Below are positions 1-5,045 of a stretch of 7,016 bases of DNA, in pieces. The notes under the pieces were generated by a model. The model saw only the letters and a program-made list of their open reading frames with translations. It ran no database searches and was not told the origin of the DNA. The stretch covers positions 1 to 7,016 of the forward strand of contig JAGPVK010000308.1 of NCBI GenBank assembly GCA_018067055.1, read 5' to 3'. Numbering within the stretch: the first letter of the stretch is position 1; each line of letters opens with the position of its first letter. The DNA is from Sphingomonadales bacterium (GTDB lineage: Bacteria; Pseudomonadota; Alphaproteobacteria; Sphingomonadales; Sphingomonadaceae). A program made the position numbers and the translations under genes.

Positions 1-574
1 AGCCCAACTGGCTTTCTATGGTCTCCAGAGCTTCGATTTTTTTGCCGGCTTTTTCAAACTGGGCAGTGAGTTTTTTCTCGACCCCGCCGCTTGAGTCCAG
101 GCCCAGCCCCTTGGTCTGTGCGGATGCCAGCGACAGTGCCGCAGCCCAGGTTTCCATCCGGTTGAGCGTGCGCTCGGAAATGTTGGAAGCGTCGACGATC
201 CGGTCGAGGTCATCGCGCAGTGATGGCTTGACGCGCGCGTCGAGCTTTTCCTGCCCCGGCGAAACCGCCAGACGCGAGAATATTCTAGCAGCGCTCTGGG
301 TGTCATCCAGTCCGAGCACCTCGATCACCAGTTGATCCGAATCGGCGATTGCCGCCTCCAGCGCGGATGTGCGCCATTCGACGTTGTCGGGCAGGATATG
401 AATCGTGCCGAACATATAGGCCGTGCCGATCTGGTCCGGATTGGTGCCGCTGACCTTCCACATCGCAGGTGTGCCATTCTTGACGGTGTTCAGGATCACC
501 GGATCGGGCGCATTGTTGCACGCACCGAGCAACAGCGAAGCCAGAAGGGAAAGCAGGGGGATGATGATTCGCAT
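1..574 (-). CDS. TraB/GumN family lipoprotein, partial (C-terminus beyond left edge)
   Basis: The frame is open from an ATG at 574-572 to the window edge, giving 191 N-terminal residues. It begins MRIIIPLLSLLASLLLGAC: a short basic start, a hydrophobic core and a lipobox L16-G-A-C19, so a lipoprotein signal peptide is likely, with acylated C19 at the envelope. Residues 51-60 hold FGTIH (F55-H59), the first GxxH motif of the TraB/PrgY/GumN family (Pfam TraB_PrgY_gumN, related to the Tiki metalloproteases). Near the edge, GGVEKKL and ETIESQL match the family's central region. The second GxxH motif would lie outside the window. The ribosome site is weak (AGG four bases before ATG). The gene follows the paralogue at 627-1574 after a 52-bp gap, so the two are probably co-transcribed. 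Substrate and physiological role are unknown; a protease role is inferred only from the Tiki relationship. Confidence 0.85.
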   Translation of the reverse strand, partial: MRIIIPLLSLLASLLLGACNNAPDPVILNTVKNGTPAMWKVSGTNPDQIGTAYMFGTIHILPDNVEWRTSALEAAIADSDQLVIEVLGLDDTQSAARIFSRLAVSPGQEKLDARVKPSLRDDLDRIVDASNISERTLNRMETWAAALSLASAQTKGLGLDSSGGVEKKLTAQFEKAGKKIEALETIESQLG

Positions 575-626
575 GGGACCTATTTGGCGTGATTGCCGGG
601 AAAAGAAAGCCCGGGGTTAAGAAAAT

Positions 627-1574
627 TCAATATTCAATCCGTTCCGCCACCAGCCCCTTTTTCGCCAGCACGGCCTGCAGGCTGCTGGGGCCGGCGAGAT
701 GGCCAGCACCGACCGCGAGGAATATTGTGCCAGGCTGTTTCATCCGCTGTTCGACCCATTCGGCCCAGCTGATATTGCGATTGACCAGCAACGTATCATA
801 GATGATCTTGTCGTCGAGCCCGGCATTCATCAATTCTCCCAGCGCATCAACATTGGCGTTGGCCCATTCGATGACCATCTGTTCCATGCCGTCGGCCGCA
901 TCATCGATCGTATCGACGGTGAAATTGAGAAAGCGAATCTGCACCGCCTCCGGCAGATCATCGAAAAATTTCAGCTGCTGCTCGGGTGTTTCCAGACCGG
1001 TAATCTTGATCGTCCGCGCTCCCGCTCGCGCCAGCAAGGCATCCTCGGCACCCTGATCCGAAGCATAGCCGTTGCGCATCAGCGGGATCAGCGAAATATT
1101 GACGCTGGCGAACCAGGGATCAAGCGGATCAAAAGCGGCGACCGGCACGTTCAGCCGGGTCAATGCCGCTTCATATTTTGCCCGGTCTTCCGCAGACAAT
1201 TTGTCGCGCAGCGATATCCCGGTCTTGTCGATTGCCAGATCGCTGACAATTTTCGCCATCACCCCCGGGTCGGGCTTGACCATTTCGACCACCAGTTCGT
1301 CCGATGCCTCGAAACTGTCTTTCACCGCCTCGTCGAACCAGGTCATGCCGGGCTTGAGGATGTGGACGGTGCCGAACAGATAGATGGTGGTGTCTGCATC
1401 CCTGATCACCCAGAGCGCCGGATCGGCATCATCGGGCATTACCGCAGCGGCTGTCACGGGCGCGGTAACGGCATCGTCGCCTGCGCTTGCCGGCTCTTGC
1501 CGGATCGCCGGGCATGCGGTGAGCGTCAGATAGAGGGGAAGGAGTAAAGCGTTGAGAAACCAGCGACGCACCAT
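627..1574 (-). CDS. TraB/GumN family lipoprotein (putative envelope metalloprotease-like protein)
   Basis: This is a complete 315-residue protein of normal length for TraB/GumN proteins. The frame stays open upstream to 1727, but I chose the ATG at 1574 because it gives MVRRWFLNALLLPLYLTLTAC, a signal peptide with lipobox L18-T-A-C21, and has a GGAG about ten bases upstream; earlier starts would bury the signal. Residues 22-50 are a low-complexity linker. Family motifs follow: YLFGTVH (GxxH, G68-H71), ITGLETPEQQ (G193-L-E195), VNRN at about 264-267, and VGAGHL (second GxxH, G289-H292). The two GxxH motifs and the Glu are the presumed metal-binding set by analogy with Tiki proteins. It is the promoter-proximal member of a tandem pair with 1-574 and is divergent from the molybdoenzyme gene. 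Family assignment is strong; function is unknown. Confidence 0.9.
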   Translation of the reverse strand: MVRRWFLNALLLPLYLTLTACPAIRQEPASAGDDAVTAPVTAAAVMPDDADPALWVIRDADTTIYLFGTVHILKPGMTWFDEAVKDSFEASDELVVEMVKPDPGVMAKIVSDLAIDKTGISLRDKLSAEDRAKYEAALTRLNVPVAAFDPLDPWFASVNISLIPLMRNGYASDQGAEDALLARAGARTIKITGLETPEQQLKFFDDLPEAVQIRFLNFTVDTIDDAADGMEQMVIEWANANVDALGELMNAGLDDKIIYDTLLVNRNISWAEWVEQRMKQPGTIFLAVGAGHLAGPSSLQAVLAKKGLVAERIEY

Positions 1575-1706
1575 GAAAAATTTGCTCCAACAGAAGGCAG
1601 AGCCGGCTTCATTGAACAATTGACGGCAAATGCCCAGCAAATTTTGACCGATCGTCCTGGGGCACTGGTGGGTGCCGGATAAATCTGTTAATCGGATGGT
1701 TAAATC

Positions 1707-1712
1707 AAGGAG
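1707..1712 (+). promoter_or_regulatory. Shine-Dalgarno of the molybdopterin oxidoreductase gene
   Basis: AAGGAG lies seven bases before the ATG at 1720. It decides the start: the frame is open from 1672, but the 16 extra residues have no comparable ribosome site and precede the usual short lead-in to the CxxC cluster. Confidence 0.8.
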
Positions 1713-1719
1713 TTTCCCG

Positions 1720-3819
1720 ATGAGCACGATTCACGCACGCACCTGTCATATCTGCGAAGCCAATTGCGGCGTCCTGGTCGAGGTCGAGGGTCGCGAGATA
1801 CTCTCGATCAAGGGCAATCCCGATCATGTGCTGAGCCGGGGGCATATCTGCCCCAAGGCAACCGCGATCGCCGACCTGCAGGATGATCCCGACCGCTTGC
1901 ACAAGCCGGTCAAGAAGGTGAACGGCGAGTGGCAGGAAATTGGCTGGGAACAGGCGTTTTCGGAAATTGCCGCAAAGCTGCTCGATCTCAAGGGGCAGGG
2001 CGCCAAGCCGGCCATGTATATGGGCAATCCCAGTGCCCATGATTATGGCATTTCGACCCAGATCAGCACCTTGCGCCACGCGATCGGCGTCAAGAATCTC
2101 TATTCCGCCTCGACCCTCGACCAGATCCCGCATCATGTCGTGCAATATCATATGTATGGTCATGTCAGCCTCGCCGCGGTGCCGGATATCGACCGCAGTC
2201 AATATCTGCTGATCATCGGCGGCAATCCGGCGGCGTCCAATGGCAGCATCTGGACGGTGCCCGATTTTAAAAAACGAGTGAAGGAAATGCAGGCGCGCGA
2301 TGGCCGGATGGTCGTCGTCGATCCGCGCCGGACCGAAACCGCGAAGCTTGCGGACGCGCATCATTTTGTGAAGCCGGGGACGGATACGGCCTTGTTGATC
2401 GGAATCCTGAAAAGCGTGTTTGACAGCGGATTGGCCGACACCTCGCGGCTTGACGCGATACTGGATGACAGCTGGAGCGCTATCGAACCCGCTATCGCCG
2501 GCTTCGATATGGATCAGCTGGCCGCGCATTGTGGCATTTCGGTCGAAACCATGCAGGAGATGGCGACGCAACTCGCCGCTGACCAGCCCGCCGCCATTTA
2601 TGGCCGGATGGGTGTTTCGGTCTGCGAATTTGGCACGCTCAACCAGTGGCTGATCCAGGTGATCAATATTGCCGCTGGCAATCTCGACCGCGTCGGCGGC
2701 ACGATGGTGCCGGAGCCGGGGCTCGATACGATCAATCTGGTTGGCCGCGGATCGGTACGCACGGTCGACACCGGGCGCGGTCCGATGCCGTCGGTGATGG
2801 GTGAGCTGCCGATGGTGACCTTTGCCGACGAAATGCTGCGCGACGATGAGGAACGCATCTGCTCACTGTTCGTGGTCACTGGCAACCCGGTGCTGTCCTC
2901 GCCTGACGGCGCCAAGCTTGACCGGGCACTGGAACGGCTCGACCTGATGGTCTCTTTCGACATGTATGTCACCGAAACCAGCCGCCATGCAGACTATATA
3001 TTGCCGCCCTGCGGACCGCTGGAAAAGGATCATTATCCGTTCTTCTTCGGACCACTGGCGATCCGCAACTATGCCAGCTACTCGCCGGCGATTTTCGCGC
3101 TGCAGGACGGCGAAAAGACCGACTGGGAAATCATCGCCGAACTGGCCCGCGAGATATTGGCGCAGGACGGTCATGATGTGCCCAATATTCGCGAACCGCG
3201 CGATGTTCTCGACGGCATGTTGCAGAGCTCTCCTGCTGGCCTGACGCTGGCGGAAGTCGAGGCAGCACCGAACGGCATCGATCTCGGCCCGCTGCGCCCG
3301 TGCATGGCCGAGCGCCTGCGCACCGAGGACAAGGTGATCCACTGCGCCCATCCCGATTTTCTCGCTGAACTGGAGCGTTTTGCCGCGTCCCTCGACGATG
3401 AGCGGTCCGACAATCTGCGGCTGATCGGCCGCCGCCATGTCCGCCAGAACAACAGCTGGCTGCACAATAGCAAACGCCTGCTCAAGGGCGCGGATCGCTG
3501 CACCTTGATGATCCATCCGGATGATGCTGCGGCGCGCGGTTTGGTCGATGGCGGCATGGCGTCAGTCACCAGCCGGGTGAACAGCGTCGATATCGTTGTA
3601 GAGATCACCGATGACGTCATGCCCGGTGTGGTGTCAATTCCGCATGGCTTCGGCCATGGACGCAAAGGCGTCGGCCTGTCTGTCGCACGCGAAAAACCGG
3701 GGGTTTCGATCAATGATCTGACCGATACCGAACGTTTTGATCCGCTGTCCGGCAATGCCGTCCTGAATGCGGTTTCGGTAACGGTGGCGAGAGTTGAGGA
3801 AATGGTGGCGGCGGAGTAA
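1720..3819 (+). CDS. Molybdopterin-dependent oxidoreductase, [4Fe-4S], single-subunit, cytoplasmic
   Basis: The 699-residue product belongs to the DMSO reductase superfamily. The N-terminus carries the Fe4S4 domain with C9-x2-C12-x3-C16-x27-C44 followed by PKA. The molybdopterin-binding domain follows: GGNPAASNG (167-175), VVVDPRRTETAKLADAHHF (198-216), then DMYVTETSRHADYILPP (414-430). The C-terminal dinucleotide-binding domain has RRHVRQNNSWLHN (571-583) and VSIPHGFGHG (638-647). There is no twin-arginine or Sec signal, so it should act in the cytoplasm. No Cys occurs between C44 and C271, so the usual Cys/Sec metal ligand is missing (see findings). No partner subunit gene (ferredoxin-like, flavin or membrane) is adjacent. 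The sequence resembles uncharacterised formate-dehydrogenase/thiosulfate-reductase-like proteins; I cannot name a substrate. The gene appears monocistronic: it is followed by a palindromic repeat and glyQ. Confidence 0.93.
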   Translation: MSTIHARTCHICEANCGVLVEVEGREILSIKGNPDHVLSRGHICPKATAIADLQDDPDRLHKPVKKVNGEWQEIGWEQAFSEIAAKLLDLKGQGAKPAMYMGNPSAHDYGISTQISTLRHAIGVKNLYSASTLDQIPHHVVQYHMYGHVSLAAVPDIDRSQYLLIIGGNPAASNGSIWTVPDFKKRVKEMQARDGRMVVVDPRRTETAKLADAHHFVKPGTDTALLIGILKSVFDSGLADTSRLDAILDDSWSAIEPAIAGFDMDQLAAHCGISVETMQEMATQLAADQPAAIYGRMGVSVCEFGTLNQWLIQVINIAAGNLDRVGGTMVPEPGLDTINLVGRGSVRTVDTGRGPMPSVMGELPMVTFADEMLRDDEERICSLFVVTGNPVLSSPDGAKLDRALERLDLMVSFDMYVTETSRHADYILPPCGPLEKDHYPFFFGPLAIRNYASYSPAIFALQDGEKTDWEIIAELAREILAQDGHDVPNIREPRDVLDGMLQSSPAGLTLAEVEAAPNGIDLGPLRPCMAERLRTEDKVIHCAHPDFLAELERFAASLDDERSDNLRLIGRRHVRQNNSWLHNSKRLLKGADRCTLMIHPDDAAARGLVDGGMASVTSRVNSVDIVVEITDDVMPGVVSIPHGFGHGRKGVGLSVAREKPGVSINDLTDTERFDPLSGNAVLNAVSVTVARVEEMVAAE

Positions 3820-3837
3820 GGCAAGGCAGTGCAGAAT

Positions 3838-3913
3838 GTGCTCCGCACTTGATGCGGAGCTCTGGAGGCCGGACGCTGAGTGCCGACAGGGCTCCGCATC
3901 AAGTGCGGAGCAC
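3838..3913. repeat. REP/BIME-like palindromic element: perfect 23-bp inverted repeat with nested hairpins
   Basis: Arms 3838-3860 and 3891-3913 are exact reverse complements around a 30-base spacer. Each arm is itself a hairpin: GCTCCGCA, loop CTTGA, TGCGGAGC. The spacer edge can extend the long stem by a G-U pair and three more pairs (3861-3864 with 3887-3890). The element sits 19 bp after the molybdoenzyme stop and 111 bp before glyQ. No T-run follows either arm, so it is not a standard intrinsic terminator, although a transcript could fold strongly here. The nested structure is typical of bacterial REP doublets. Copy number in the genome cannot be judged from this window. Confidence 0.85.
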
Positions 3914-4024
3914 GATGGTTCTTGCAAATCAGGCCATTCCTCCCTTGACCCTCTGCCGCCCTTTCGCCAAAGCAGCGCGTAAATATTGCCCCTCCTTTTT
4001 TGGCACGCGAAGAAAGTCTTCATC

Positions 4025-4897
4025 TTGTCCGATACGAAGCCGCTCAGCTTCCAGCAGATCATATTGAAACTCCATGAATATTGGGGTGATCGCGGCTGCG
4101 CGATCCTGCAACCCTATGACATGGAAATGGGGGCAGGGACGTTTCACACGGCGACGACTCTGCGCGCGCTTGGCCCCGATCCGTGGAAGGCAGCCTTCGC
4201 CCAGCCCTGCCGCCGCCCGACCGATGGCCGCTACGGCGAAAACCCGAACCGGCTGCAGCATTATTATCAATATCAGGTGATCCTGAAACCGTCACCGCCG
4301 GATATCCAGCAACTCTATCTCGACAGCCTGTCGGTGATCGGCATCGATCCGATGCTGCACGATATCCGCTTTGTCGAGGATGACTGGGAAAGCCCGACGC
4401 TGGGCGCCTGGGGACTCGGCTGGGAAGTCTGGTGCGACGGCATGGAAGTCACGCAATTCACCTATTTCCAGCAAATGGGCGGTTTCGACTGCAAGCCGGT
4501 GTCCGGCGAACTGACCTACGGGCTGGAACGGCTGGCCATGTACATCCAGGGCGTCGATAGCATCTATGATCTAGATTATAATGGTGCTGGAATGACTTAC
4601 GGCGATATCTTCCTGGATAATGAGAAGCAGATGTCGGAGTGGAATTTCGAGGTCGCCAATACCGACACATTGTTCGACCTGTTCAACAAGGCCGCCGCCG
4701 AGTGCGAGAACTGCCTCGACAAGAAATTGCCGATCCCCGCTTATGAGCAGGCGATCAAGGCGAGCCATGTGTTCAACCTGCTGCAGGCGCGCGGCGTGAT
4801 TTCGGTGCAGGAACGCGCCAGCTACATGGGGCGTGTGCGGGATCTGGCCAAGGGCAGCTGTGAAGCGCATATGCTGAAGAACGGATGGGCAGCGTGA
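4025..4897 (+). CDS. glyQ: Glycyl-tRNA synthetase alpha subunit
   Basis: GlyQ is the catalytic alpha subunit of the bacterial alpha2beta2 GlyRS, a class II enzyme that charges tRNA-Gly with glycine using ATP in the cytoplasm. The 290-residue product matches the usual length. Recognisable segments are [20 protein letters not shown] near the N-terminus, [10 protein letters not shown] (32-41), [27 protein letters not shown] (63-82), the region [20 protein letters not shown], and class II motif 3 [10 protein letters not shown] (161-170, with R169). No ATG precedes the conserved N-terminus in frame. I chose TTG at 4025, which gives [11 protein letters not shown]; a TTG at 3986 is the alternative and would add 13 residues with no family resemblance. 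The ribosome site is weak (purine-rich GAAGAAAG upstream). The stop is TGA immediately followed by a second in-frame TGA. glyS follows after 148 bp. Confidence 0.97.
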   Translation: MSDTKPLSFQQIILKLHEYWGDRGCAILQPYDMEMGAGTFHTATTLRALGPDPWKAAFAQPCRRPTDGRYGENPNRLQHYYQYQVILKPSPPDIQQLYLDSLSVIGIDPMLHDIRFVEDDWESPTLGAWGLGWEVWCDGMEVTQFTYFQQMGGFDCKPVSGELTYGLERLAMYIQGVDSIYDLDYNGAGMTYGDIFLDNEKQMSEWNFEVANTDTLFDLFNKAAAECENCLDKKLPIPAYEQAIKASHVFNLLQARGVISVQERASYMGRVRDLAKGSCEAHMLKNGWAA

Positions 4898-4917
4898 TGA
4901 GTATGGAGGCAGTTATT

Positions 4918-5040
4918 TCCTCCCTGTTGCGCAGCAATGGGGAGGTGGCATCCGCCGGAGCCTTGGCGAAGGCGGGTGACGGAGGGGCCCCTCCATCACG
5001 CTTCGCGCGGTCCCCCTCCCCGTGCTCCGCACAGGGAGGA
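4918..5040. repeat. Palindromic element A (123 bp) between glyQ and glyS
   Basis: The element is bounded by terminal inverted repeats TCCTCCC and GGGAGGA. It has two end hairpins with the same foot: CCTCCC...GGGAGG around a GCA loop on the left (4919-4945) and around a TCC loop on the right (5015-5039). At its centre is the 14-base perfect palindrome GGAGGGGCCCCTCC (4981-4994). It is homologous to element B in glyS (5975-6082) in the opposite orientation: 4977-5021 matches the complement of 5994-6038 with two mismatches over 45 bases, and the ends are also similar. The two differ by a 15-bp length change in the middle. The element nearly fills the glyQ-glyS gap and provides the glyS ribosome site. 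It carries no transposase and looks like a non-autonomous repeat. Confidence 0.88.
5015..5040 (+). promoter_or_regulatory. glyS Shine-Dalgarno inside a hairpin of element A
   Basis: GGGAGGA (5034-5040) is a strong ribosome site five bases before the glyS ATG at 5046. Its GGGAGG pairs perfectly with CCTCCC at 5015-5020; after one C/A mismatch, GTGC (5022-5025) pairs with GCAC (5029-5032) around a three-base loop. In free mRNA the ribosome site would be masked. Whether this affects glyS translation is inference: ribosomes leaving glyQ, or a short frame through the element, could melt it. Confidence 0.6.
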
Positions 5041-5045
5041 AAAAG

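Noticed and set aside
601..621. Hairpin CCGGG...CCCGG between the two TraB/GumN genes
   Set aside because: It has only five base pairs and no T-run; too weak to call a terminator or to argue against co-transcription.
699..1547. Plus-strand 282-codon open frame
   Set aside because: It lies antisense to the TraB/GumN gene at 627-1574, whose lipobox and paired GxxH motifs make that strand the coding one.
1575..1719. Divergent promoters in the 145-bp gap, with TTGACG at 1620-1625 and TTGACC at 1644-1649
   Set aside because: Both look like -35 boxes, but neither has a convincing -10 at 16-18 bases, and nothing clear was found on the minus strand. Promoters must exist here but cannot be placed.
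1705..2571. Long minus-strand open frame opposite the molybdoenzyme gene
   Set aside because: It is antisense to a gene with clear family motifs; its translation shows no domain and reflects codon bias in GC-rich DNA. The same applies to minus-strand frames at 2863-3516, 3171-3902 and 4773-5612.
3838..3913. Intrinsic terminator for the molybdoenzyme gene
   Set aside because: The stem is strong, but no T-run follows on either strand, so it is better called a palindromic repeat; any termination effect is untested.
3945..3973. glyQ promoter with TTGACC at 3945-3950
   Set aside because: The hexamer 17 bases downstream (CAAAGC) is a poor -10 box; the AT-rich TAAATA at 3980-3985 is too far away.
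4897..5045. CRISPR array or riboswitch between glyQ and glyS
   Set aside because: The repeats are inverted, not direct and evenly spaced, and no glycine riboswitch or T-box core was recognised; a relative of the same element within glyS explains the structure.
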